From positions 5,186,501-5,250,500 of the forward strand of contig JBBMOA010000004.1 of the NCBI GenBank assembly GCA_037954235.1: 64,000 nt of DNA, in the 5' to 3' direction. This DNA is from Aulostomus chinensis. Taxonomy: Eukaryota > Chordata > Actinopteri > Syngnathiformes > Aulostomidae. The position numbers were made by a program, and so were the translations under genes. Shown here one piece after another: positions 1 through 11,257 of this stretch. The stretch's first letter is position 1. The number at the start of each line of letters is the position of its first letter. A model generated the notes under the pieces. That model was not told where the DNA came from and did not search any database. It saw only the letters and a program-made list of their open reading frames with translations.

Positions 1-259
1 CTGATTTTGAAAGGTTGCTATGCAGTGAGGAGGAAAGTGATGAATGCACATATTCTTGGGGGGAGGGGCGAGGTGGGGTGGGGGGGCCCGGATCCTACAT
101 ACTGGTCCTTTAAGAGCAACTTGTGCTATGTAGTTTAAAAGGTCTTTGACACGTGTTTTTCTTTAGTTTCGCCTGAGTACAACTCCTCCTCATATCTGCG
201 GGGTAATGCAACGTGACAGGAGTAAACATCTCTTAGTTTGAGGGTACATGAAGACATAC
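1..259 (-). other. slc2a13: slc2a13 intron 1, 5' part
   Basis: On the minus strand the slc2a13 reading frame stops matching the family after base 260, where a GTATGT donor follows (259 downward). The remaining bases to the window edge are therefore intron. It holds a G-rich stretch around 58-90 and no exon that I can see. The downstream exons of the gene lie outside the window. Confidence 0.85.
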
Positions 260-845
260 CAAGCCCCACTCCTACGATGAGCCTCCCCGTCAGGAGCACC
301 TCTTTACCGGGGGCGCTGCTCAGTACGATCCCCCCGATGGTGAAGAAGAAGCTGGCCAGCAGTATGCACACTCTTCGCCCGAACAGCCCGTTCAGAAAGC
401 CGCCCAGCAGGGCAGAGAGGGCGGCCGCGGCCACAGTACTTGATATGAGCACCTCCTGCCACAGGGCGCTCAGGTCCAGCTGCCGCTTCAGCAGGAGCAT
501 CGCCCCGGAGATCACCCCGGTGTCATAGCCGAACAAGAAGCCCCCCAGGGCGGAGAAGGCGGCCAGGATATAGACAAATCCGGGTGTGACATCCTGCTGG
601 AACTGCTTGCGTGCTGCCCTCTCCAAGTCACCGGTGGAGGGGGTGGAGGAGGAGGCTGCTGCCGGGGCAGAGGAGGAGGAGGAAGCCCCGGTCGCGGACG
701 CTGCGCCCTGGCTGCTGATGCTGGCGTTGGACGGAGTCTTGATGAGACTCCGCTCTCCTCCGTCCGTCACTTTCTTCCAGCGCTCGCCCATCAGGTTGCT
801 CATACCGCGGAGGTTGTAGTCATGCTCGACCTGCTTTCGCGACAT
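260..845 (-). CDS. slc2a13: slc2a13 coding exon 1 (proton/myo-inositol cotransporter, HMIT), 5' end of gene only
   Basis: First coding exon of the SLC2A13/HMIT sugar-porter family member, an H+/myo-inositol symporter of the major facilitator superfamily known mainly from brain membranes. The exon encodes 195 residues plus one base. It starts MSRKQVEHDYNLRGMSNLMG, close to the human start. A Ser/Ala-rich low-complexity cytosolic stretch spans about residues 37-70, then the family block DLERAARKQFQQD. TM1 carries GGFLFGYDTG at about 101-110, and TM2 and TM3 follow, with the loop motif GLFGRR at about 153-158. The exon ends inside the GVGLG block before a GTATGT donor, the same place as the human exon. 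The Ser-rich insert differs in length from mammals. The rest of the transporter lies beyond the left edge. It is divergent from slco1c1, about 5.7 kb between start codons. Confidence 0.95.
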
Positions 846-1422
846 GTGGGAAACACAACGCAGCTCGGGCAGGGCGGCCGAGTTGATGCTGCACGGAAAG
901 AAAACAGAAGTTTGCCTCTGAGTTTTAGACGCGTTTAATCTCCAAAACTACCCCCCCTCCCCAACAAAAAATAATAATACTGGCAGATGAATAAAGTTGC
1001 CTGGTGTGTATCAGTCCATCTCATCCCCCGTGGTCCTGATGGGAGAGTTGCAGAAGAAAGGTGGGAGAGGAGGAGTGTAGTGGACCACTTCGTCACTACC
1101 AGCGTCGACGTGACGCAAAGATGTATTATTTTGAAAGCGTGATGCCGGAGTGGAGAGAGTGAGGGTCTCCCAGTGGAGCAGGAGACCGAGGCAGGAAACC
1201 AACACACATTTGCATCAAACACGAAGCAAGGATCCGAAATGGGCAACATGTTTCCTCCACGGACTAAAAACATTAAAACTTACAATTCGCACCCTGAATA
1301 TGGACCCCCATGCTAGCCCGCATGTCTTTGAGTCTGTATTTCATGATAAAGGATCCATCACACGTTTATAAGCTGCTTGTTCCTCCTGACACGCCAGAGC
1401 ACCTGTCACATCCTAGGAAAAC

Positions 1423-1439
1423 GGCTGCCCCCTGCAGGA
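1423..1439 (-). promoter_or_regulatory. CTCF-like motif
   Basis: Read on the minus strand the site is TCCTGCAGGGGGCAGCC, close to the vertebrate CTCF core (CCASYAGRKGGCRS). It sits between slc2a13 and slco1c1. Motif match only; occupancy is unknown. Confidence 0.35.
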
Positions 1440-3126
1440 CTTGGTGTAGTATTACATGTTGCTACTGAATAGGTGCCAATCAATGACCACAAATTCCTGT
1501 GACGTGCATCTTTAAGTCATATGAGGTCACATGTCAGGCAAACACGTTCCTGATATTTTCATAGAAGCTGATCACCACGTCTGAGTTCAAATATGTCACG
1601 TGTTTCAGAGCTTTTGGAGTCCAGCTGAGCTTTCCTGCTGCTGGTTTGGTCGCGCTTGAGTCTAGTTTCTTACAGTTCCTCCAAAAAAAAAGTTTATTCT
1701 TGTTGTCAGCTGACTGGCGAGGATAAAAGGCAAGGATGTTGATTCAGATTCTTGCTATAAAAAATACTTTTCTTTGTATCAGACTCCAATAGTTTTTCTT
1801 CTCATAAAACTGAATATAAATACATCCAAAATCATCTAATGACATCATGACATCCACACATCAATCTTAACCTCAGTATACACGAGCTAGTAGTTAGCTA
1901 GCCAGCATACATGGCCCATTGTTGTGTCTTCTGTTTTTTTTTCTTATTATTTTTTTCCAGCACATTCTCCAAAATGCTGTATCAGCAGAACTCCAAAGCA
2001 ATCCTCCATGTCCCGCTCCTCCTCTCCACTGATTGTCATGACAGTTGGACGTATATCCGCTAATCCTGCTGACTGACAAATAAACAAAAGCAACCATGGC
2101 GTTGCCTCCCAAACCCAGAGCGTTACCCTCGTCAGCACCGCGCCAGATGAGGGTATCACACAGTCCAGAAGAGAAGATCTGTCAAAATTAAGCGCTTGTG
2201 CCATATTTTTTTGTTTTCTTGTAATTCCTCAATTATCAGATTTCTCTCCGCGATGCTCACAGATCCCTGCAGCACCATTAGTGTTGCTCTGTTATTGATT
2301 CAGCTTGACCCGGAGAAAAGGTCATCTCGGCGGACGTGCTGCACGGCCTGATAATGGCCTCTGATTGGGTCCATAATGGAGGCGAGGCGATAATGGGACA
2401 TGGTACAAGGTTTCAGGGTGAGATTCTGTCACATGTAAGGAAGTTAACCTTGTGACTCCAGCTGATGTCTGAGGGTGGGCATCAGTTCGACTTTGCAGCT
2501 AAATGACTTTTGCCTTGGCTCATATCAGACAGACGGGGAAAGAATGAATGCTCTACACAAGAATAAAAAACAAGTTTCCACTGAAATATTTCCTATTATC
2601 ATTGTCATTTGTCTTGACAACATTGAATATGCACGTTCAGGTACACAGGCTTTTGTTGCCGAGGCGTTGAAGTCATGGCAAGGATTTCCTTCTGGAGGAG
2701 GAACTGGACAGGTCACATGTGACCTGCTTCCTCTAAATTAAACAAAGTTGTGTGCGTCTCTTAGTCCTGCAGGTGTTTCCTCTTCTGTCTGTGCAGTCCC
2801 TCCTCCCTCCATCCCCTTCACCTGTCACACACACCTGAGGCGCATTCCTCATCAGAGACGGTAGCGCGGGAGGTGGCCTGCTCCCCCTCTCCTCACTTGA
2901 CTCCTGCTGCAGGTCTGCGTTTCAGCGGCTCGTTTTCTTTTGTTCTTAGTTAATTTGATTTGATTTGATTGTCTCTGTGAGTGGGGAAAGGTTCTCGTTC
3001 AGCCGGAGGTTCTTAACTGTTGGAGCGCAGTGAAGCCAGCAGTTCTTGAGTGTAAAGGTTCTTCTTTTATTGAGTATTTATCAAACCGGGCCAGAAGGGA
3101 GCTGGAAAGATGATGGTTCTCCATAG

Positions 3127-3720
3127 TCGGGACATGTGACCCAAATCAATACCAGATGTTAGTTCGAGGTAGTAATTATGTGACACACCTCTTTTTTTAT
3201 GGCATTATATTGACTCCTTTATTTTATGGGTGTTTTATTGTGAAATGCATTTTTATACTGCATACTACATCTTTTTTTTCTTTTTTTTAAACCTTCCATG
3301 TCATGTTACTAGACTGGATGAATAAAGATTTGGATGCGTTTTTTTTTAAATAATATTTTCAGGAAAACTCAAAAAAATTCACTTTTCAGTCGCTCCCGGG
3401 TCATGTGACCCAGGAGCTCCAAATCAGTACCAGATATTAGTACTCTGACTTAAATATAGCACACATATTTCTTATTGTATTTTATTCCCTCCTATATTTC
3501 TTATGAATATTTTAGTCCAAAAGAGTTTCTCATGCATAGTAAACTTCATAGTATTTTTCATTTCTTTCCCTGTGGTGTAACTGTGACTGTACTCAGATCT
3601 GTAACAAATATTAGCACTCACCTGGAAATATAGGACATGCCCCTTTTTATTGGCTCCTGTGATTTCGTATTATATTGATTATATAAATTCAAATGTATTT
3701 TACATTTAGTGCAAAATTAA
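3127..3720. repeat. Degenerate tandem repeat, about three copies
   Basis: Three successive segments share the order CATGTGACCC or similar, then AAATCA(A/G)TACCAGAT(G/A)TTAGTA or a derivative, then an A/T-rich stretch with a (A/T)TTATTG-type block. Copies start near 3127, 3402 and 3594, so the period is irregular (about 190-275 bases) and the third copy is the most worn. No TIR or poly-A tail was found, so a local tandem duplication is the simplest reading. Confidence 0.45.
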
Positions 3721-3784
3721 CGAGCATAAGGTCTCCGAACCAGAACCTTGTGTGTGTGGAAGGAGCACGTAAAGATGTGAGTGA

Positions 3785-3799
3785 CCAGTGGGGGGCGCC
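3785..3799 (+). promoter_or_regulatory. CTCF-like motif
   Basis: CCAGTGGGGGGCGCC, a near match to the CTCF core in forward orientation, upstream of slco1c1. Motif only. Confidence 0.35.
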
Positions 3800-4248
3800 C
3801 GTGTGCTTTAGCGGCGTCAAGCGCTGGAACTGAGAAGGAGAACCGCCTGTGCGCCTCGACCATTCATAGTGATGCTACCTGGAGAGTTACCGCCTGAGAT
3901 GCTCCTCTGGTCCTTTTTCATTACTTATGAGCGGTGAAAGATGAAAACAAACAAGATTCACAGCTCTAAATTTTTATCTTTTCATTTTTCGATTTCTCTT
4001 TTAGTCGCAATATAGGAAATGTTTGCCTCCTCCAAACCCAGACAAGCAGAAGCGCGCCGATGTCCGGAGTGATTGTTGTCATCACGTCATGTGGATTCCT
4101 GAGAGTGACTTGAGAAAACCAAAAAAGCAGCCTGAGACTGGCCCTGTTCAATACCACACATTTCTTTACAGAATTTCGGTTCTGTTATCAGTTTCTGTGT
4201 GTGCTGACGCGATGCCCTCCATTATTGTAAAGTTGTTGCTTCAAATTG

Positions 4249-4278
4249 CAACAACAACAACAACAACAACAACAACAA
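4249..4278 (+). repeat. (CAA)n microsatellite
   Basis: About ten uninterrupted CAA units, followed by a T/C-rich tract at 4285-4310. Confidence 0.95.
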
Positions 4279-6559
4279 CCCCGGCTTTTTTTTTTCTTTT
4301 TCTTTTTTCCCAGAGTGAATTTCTCCGTCTCCGAGAGCTTTAAAATCCAGCCTGGAACTTCTCTGACTTTTAAGAGCTTTTGCACAATAAATCCATCATG
4401 ATATTAAACATATTTTGTAAGTTTTTTAATCGTTTTTTCTTTTCCTTTCTTTTTTTTTCGGTCCGAAAACAACCCCTTTAACGGCTACGGTCATTGCTGT
4501 ATCACGTGACACAGTCGACCAATCGGAGCTGTTACAGGAAGTATCTGAGTGAGTAAGGAGGTCTGGGTGAGTGTGTGTATGGTTTTTTTTCAAGCAGGGA
4601 TGCTTACATGTTACTTCAACATGTATAAATACATTTGCATACAATTACAGCACACACACACACAGGAAAGGGAAAGAGTATTTTTTAAATTTTTCATCAT
4701 ACATTTGTGGTTAATTTGGTGAAAGTAACAGTAAAGTAATCAATAAGTTCTTCACTTCACGCAGACTTAAATATTGAAAAGTAGCTTTACACTCAAAGTG
4801 ATGAGTAACAACTGACAGGTTAGGCAGGTAACTTTGCCAACAAGGCCAGACTGAAGATTTGAATCCGCTCATGTTTCTCAAGCTCTTCCCAACTGAAGCT
4901 GCCCGCTACCTGCTTTTTCTCTCCCCTCCTAATGCCCCCCCTCCACCTCCTTCCTTCAGCAGCAGGGTGGTGTTACTGGGGCGAGGAGGGGGGAGAGAGG
5001 AGAGGAGTGACCCCGCAGTGTTTCGACCTCGACGTGTTTCCAACAAGCTGTGAGTGCAGAGCTTGCGGCTAAAACGTACTGACAGCACAAACCGAAGCTT
5101 AGATTTCCAGGAGTCCCTTAGAGGGAGAAAAGAGGAGATGAACAGCGATTCCAGACGAACGAAGCCCCTCCTGTTCTGATCATGTACGTGTCTGCTCTCG
5201 CGTCGCACTTCTAGAGAGTAAAAGCTTGTTTGTCACCGAAAATAAAAGCACCACATGTCTGTGGTTTGCCAGCTCCCCAAAATGAAATTTGGTCTCTCAA
5301 AGTGGGAAGTTTTTTACATTTTTAACTGAATTTTAATTGGAACAACGCTTAGTTTCATATATGAGGTTACTAAGCATTACTAACACTTCCCTAAACATGA
5401 ACTAGTAACCAACGAAGCATAACCGTCATCCATGTGCCCTTCTTTTCCTAATCCCAGCTAAACACCAAACCTTCCCTCTTCAACCTCGATTTAACCTTCC
5501 GTCTCCTGCGTGATCTGTCTTTTCTTCACCTCTCGCTATTATTAAAAACAAAATCATTCATCCTCTAAAATGACACACACGAGAGTTGCGGGTGACGTGC
5601 CCGTGCCACACCGGCTCACCCGCCGCATCGTGGGAGGAGGCGGAGGGTGCCAGCCCCATTTTTAAAAGTTCTTCAATCAGCCGAAACAGCTCACGTCGCC
5701 ATCGAGCGTCAGGACCGATGTTGCAAACATATGGAGATCACATCAGGATGATGTCCCTCTGAAGTCTTTCTCCTCTCCACTGTATGTAAGCGTGGTCAGG
5801 TTATGTGATGTGCAGCACTCAGCTACTAGGACACCGAGTGAAAACCATTGTTAAGAGCTATCAATGGGGCAGGAAGACTTTGACCAGGATGAGGAAACAC
5901 CCTGCCTTTTCTCCAGAGGAGGAAAGCATTTTTGGTCTCTGAAAACAACAAACCAACACACAGAGCAGGCTTGTAAAATAAGCTTGGGCTCGCCTCATGC
6001 TGCTGCGTTCAAAAGGATGGAGGCTTCCATGTTCATGCAGGAGGATGTATGATGTCTGTTTGCATTCACTGAACCTGTGAACCTTCCGGGGCAGCTCACA
6101 CACACGTCCCCCTGGACCTTACCCAACAAGAGCAGTCACGTTTGGGTTTGTTATGTGTGCTCCTGGGCTGGAGGGGCTGGAGAGCTTTTTATTGACATGA
6201 AGAGCAAATGAGTGGCCAGGTTACTGATTACAGGTGATGTTGTAGTTTATTCGTGATAAGACTGCTTGAAGCACAAAGTCCTGCCAGGTACAAGGCGACA
6301 CCACATCTCTCCCATCCCTCAGAGGACCACCGTTACTTCTCTGGTAAGTTTTTTTTCTTCTTATTCTTCCCTGTTAGATTGAAGCAAAAGGTAAAGTTAC
6401 TCTTAATTACAGGAAAATCTTCATGTTTTCACTTGTGTTGGAACTGATTTGGGATGTTTACTGCACGCGCTTTATTTGACCAGGTGAGCAGGAAAAAAAA
6501 AAGAAAGAAAACCAGCTTGTTAAATCAAGTGAAAAACAACTGCTGCTGTCCTTCTACAG

Positions 6560-6608
6560 GTTGGTGTGTTTTCTGCTTCATTACATCTCTTGACCACAAA
6601 GCAGCATC
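6560..6608 (+). other. slco1c1: slco1c1 5' UTR segment joined to first coding exon
   Basis: A pyrimidine-rich acceptor (TCCTTCTACAG) ends at 6559 and the stretch to the ATG at 6609 contains no other start codon. OATP1 genes usually have a non-coding first exon, so this is probably the beginning of exon 2. The upstream non-coding exon was not located with confidence. Confidence 0.5.
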
Positions 6609-9600
6609 ATGAGTGTTGAGTCCAGAAAGCAGCGTGAGGCTTGCTGTTCCAAGCTCAAGGTCAGTGAATGTCTCTTTATTATAAAAAAAAAACCAGTTAG
6701 ATGTGGGAATTCTTTTCTTTTACAAAAAAAAAGCATTGTAAATCCACTTTTCTAACCTTATCTCTCTCCGCGTCTCGGTGGGCCGTACCTATCTCACCTG
6801 ATGAGGCCATAAAACAAAGAAAAGCCTCACTTTTTACCCCTTAACTCGATAGAGACTTTGACACTGCAGGAGACTTTGAGAGGAGGAAAAGTGTTTTTTT
6901 TCTGTGTAGAAGTACAAGCAACGGCACAGAGACATGGCTGGTCATCAGACGGGTTATCGCACAATTTTGTTTATGTAAGAAAATGTACATTAAGTGTTGA
7001 ATTCATGCAAAAAAAAATTCCCAAGTTGTGTAAAGAAACAGAAATCTTGCAAAACTTTGAGAGATGTCATCTGGCGTAAATATTAGGCAACTATTTTAGT
7101 TTCCCAAGAAGGTGACCTCCAGCCCGGAGTAAGGCTCTTAATCTTTAACCATCATCGCTGTCCAAAAGCAGGATTTGTTCTGAAGTAAACAAACATACAA
7201 AAAAAAACAAACCTTTAGGATCAAAGACTGGGTGAAAGGGTTTTTACTTAACCTTCAAACCTTTTAAGTCCATCCATTTTTCCCTTTGGCTCAGACATTT
7301 GTCAGAATGTTGAGATCTTTCCTCGATGATGCAGAAAGGCTGATGAGATTTCAAACTCATGTCAGCTGACTCAAATTAAAATGATCATCTTGAACAGTTG
7401 CAGGAGGCTGCGGCACACCAAGGCTGCAGGTCCCGGTCCACACGTTCGCGTCCTTCGCTCCACGAACATCCATGTCCAAGAAACAGAAAGTAGAGGGCAC
7501 TTGCACACCTCCAGGTCAACTCCAAGGCCAACTCAGGCAAACCTGACGTAAAAATAAATGCACGTCTTTGAAACGTAAAACAAATCTGCTCCAAGTAGGC
7601 TCCCCCTTATCTAACGCTGCAGCTCGCCACCACGTTTGGTGTAATTTGGTTACATAGATTTTGTGTGAAACCACTGAAAACTGGATCTCCTCAGCAAGTG
7701 TAGTAAACCACGCTGAGTGACGCGAAAGTCATTCCCAGGAAGATGCATGTTAGCTGGGCATGCTAACAATTGTAGCCCACTTAGTTACTTACTTGAAGAT
7801 AAACACAGTTGAATTGCGTAGTTTTTTTTTGCTCTTGAGTTTTTCAAAGGTTAGAAAAAAGACTGTATACTCTTTAAATGATGAGCAGTACAGCAGTTGT
7901 GGTAGTAGTAGTAGTAGTTGTAGTTGTAGTTGTAGTAGTCCATGCAAACACGCGGGCTGTGCTGAGTAACGACGGGCTTGTCAATCCATGATCAACTGTC
8001 TTTTCTCATTTAAATGACCATCTTTCATGAAGGCTAATCCAATCACACATGCTCTCAGTGGACTCATTTCATCAGAGAACAGCGTAATAAAATAGTGTGT
8101 GTGTGTGTGTGTGTGTGTGTCTGTGTGTGTATTTTCCAGCTTTTTCTTGCTTCTCTGGCATTTGTATACTTCGCCAAAGCCTTCTGTGGAGCGTATATGA
8201 AGAGCTCCATCACCCAGATTGAGCGGCGCTTCGACATCCCCAGCTCCCTCATCGGGGTCATAGACGGCAGCTTTGAAATGGGTTTGTGCCGGCTTTTACA
8301 AATATACACATTATTTTTAGATTGATACACATATTGGATTTATCTGTTCAACTTTGGTGTCCTTTTCAGGCAACCTGTTGGTGATAGCGTTCGTGAGCTA
8401 CTTTGGTGCTAAGCTCCATCGTCCCAGACTGATTGGTACTGGCTGTTTGATCATGGCTGCCGGATCCTTCCTCATAGCCTTACCTCACTTCTTCCAGGGC
8501 CTGTCAGTACACACTTGCTTTGATTTTCTTATCATTCCACATCTAATACTTAACATCTGCCAGAAACAACATGTGACTGGAATAATAGCTATTCAAGTGG
8601 TTCAAAAATTGTAAATATTTTAGTTTCATTTTGTCTTTTTCCTTATAAGGCTATCATAAATTTTTAAAAAATTAGAAATATTTCTACAATTACAAGTAAT
8701 AATTGTGTCTCCAGGTATAAATACGAGACCAGTGTGTCTCACAAAACTGGCACCAACAGTACAGGAAGCATCCTGCCGTGTCTGTCCGACCACAGTGTGA
8801 CTGACGCGGATGCCGCACCTGATTTAGCAGCACAGAAAGGTAGGTGACGTCCACCACTGCACACAAGCAGAAGACAGGAAATGCAGCTCTCTAACAACAG
8901 CTTCCTCATTCAGCTTGTGAGAAAGCCGTTGGCTCCTCCATGTGGATCTACGTCTTCCTGGGAAATATGCTGCGTGGGATCGGGGAGACGCCCATCATGC
9001 CTCTGGGGGTGTCCTACCTGGATGACTTCTCCAGAGAAGAGAATACTCCCTTCTATTTGGGTTTGTTCCATGTGATTCCCTCCTGCTTCATGCTCATCCC
9101 TCTTTCTGCTACAAGCTTCAGCTCAATCTGTTTCATTAGTCTGTTATTGTAAATCAGCTCGCTCGTTCCCACGACCGCAGGGTCACACTGATGTTTCTGT
9201 CTCTCTCCCGTTCGCCAGCCTGCATCCATACAGTGGGCATCTTGGGACCCATGTTCGGCTTCATGCTCGGGTCCTACCTGGCGAAGATCTACGTGGATAT
9301 CGGATCTGTGGATTTAGGTTCGAAACGACTCGATATCAGAAACGTTAGAAACAATCGTCGAACGAAGTGGCAGCAAATTGTGTGATGAGTGAGTGAGTGA
9401 AAGATAAGTGAGTGATGGAAGTAATCTTGTTAAATCACTTCAGTGGAGGAAGGGCAGATTACAATGTAATCCAGTGGGGCAACTGGCCATTGTCAAATTA
9501 CAGCCACTAAAAGTGCAGGTCTTCTCTCTGCCAGGCTCAGGTTTTTATCATAAGTAGTGAGAATACTTTGGTTGGATTCAGTGACGGCTGCTCTGGGGCC

Positions 9601-11190
9601 ACAGTGCAGCTCTGCCCTTGCTTCATACTTGAACAATTTCAGTCACGATTATTTCCATCACTCACAAAAACACAACAACAACAAGAAGAAACAAAGTTTG
9701 CATCTCTCTATATCCAAAGCGGAGCGTACTTAGCCGTTCTTCTGCCCTTGACCCTGCACAGCAGTTTTGATGGCTCCAACAGATAAGCTAGTAGCACTAG
9801 TTCACTATTTACTGCATGGATTAGAGTAGTCCTTGAGCAAGAGGGCGCCAGGATGCAGTAAATTGGGGAGAGGTTACAGATTAAAGCAGTTCACCCTGCC
9901 ATAACCTGCCGCGTCCCCCATCTCCCTCTCCTAGACGGTGTGACCATTAACCATAAGGACTCTCGCTGGGTGGGGGCCTGGTGGCTGGGCTTCATCGTGA
10001 CCGGCTCGGTTCTCTTGCTGTCGAGTGTCCCCTTCTGGTTCCTGCCGAAGTCTCTGCCCAAGCAGGGGGGGGAGAAGGGCCAGAACAAAGGCACCGAGCT
10101 CTCCTCGGTGACAGAGCAGGAGAATTTCCTGCCAGAGGAAGATCACGAGGAGAAAGAGAAGGAGCAGACGTTCCAGCAGCTGGCTAAAGGTACCACCCGC
10201 ACCGCCGAGCGAGGGGGAACAGCTTTGAGAGGCTTGTGATGACGCCGACATTCATAACACGTCATCACAAGCTGTAGAAGAAGAACGGCGTAAGGGCGAA
10301 ACAACCACACTCTGAAGCCGCCACGCAAACATTGTTTAGTGTCAACATGTCTGATGATTAACCAGATGGCGAGCGAGAGCCTTGGTGGGTAACCCTGAAA
10401 TAAGCCTTGTCATCTGGACGAGAGTTGAATGACACGTCTGCAAACTGCAAAGACAAATATTTACTTAAAATTAAATAGTTTCAGCAGCATTTAGGGAGAG
10501 AAGAGGAAAGGATGATATAGATTAAAAAGAAACTTTTTATGAAATAAGAAAAAAACAAAACAAAAATATATAAATTTTAACATTTATATTAGACAATTAC
10601 CAAAAAGCAAGAATATTGTATATGTCATTTTTTTCCATTAAAAAAAAAAAAGTCCAAATCCTTACTTGAAATAATTTGAAATTTGTTTTTGGGTAAAACT
10701 GACCCCATTTTTTTTAAAAATCGTGCAATATGCTTTCATATAAATGTAAAAAATCTATAGATATCTATGGATTTTTTTAATTGCTCTCCACGGGTATAAA
10801 TAAAGTTTTCTGAATTTGAATCTGGATTTTAAAAAAAAAAAAACCTGGAAATTCATGCTCTCACTGCTGGTTACTGAAACGTCACGTCGTCTTTTCTCTC
10901 TCCTCCTCCCCAGATTTCCTCCCCTCCCTGAGGAGGCTCTTCAGGAACAGCATCTTCTCACTCATGATCCTCACCTACCTGGTGGCTGTCAACGGCTTCA
11001 TCGGCATGATCACCTTCAAGCCCAAGTACTTGGAACAAATCTACGGCCAGTCGGCCTCCAAGGCCATCTTCCTCATAGGTACGCCCCCCCCCCCCGACAA
11101 CACCCAAAACAAACACACTGAGACAATGAAAGGAAGTTTGATTGAAAGACATGAAGTTCACACGAAATACAGCACACGTATGTGCAGGAG

Positions 11191-11257
<67 letters not shown>

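Larger units (their letters stand above)
846..6559. other. Divergent intergenic region between slc2a13 and slco1c1
   Basis: Shared upstream region of two divergently transcribed genes. The first few hundred bases past 845 should hold the slc2a13 5' UTR and promoter (minus strand). No coding exon is convincing. Content seen: a CTCF-like motif at 1423-1439, another at 3785-3799, three degenerate tandem repeat copies at about 3127-3720, a (CAA)n tract at 4249-4278, and a GC-rich segment at 5580-5720 with a TGACGTG element and a TTTAAAAG box near 5659, which could be the slco1c1 promoter. ORFs in this stretch are short and match nothing I recognise. Confidence 0.7.
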
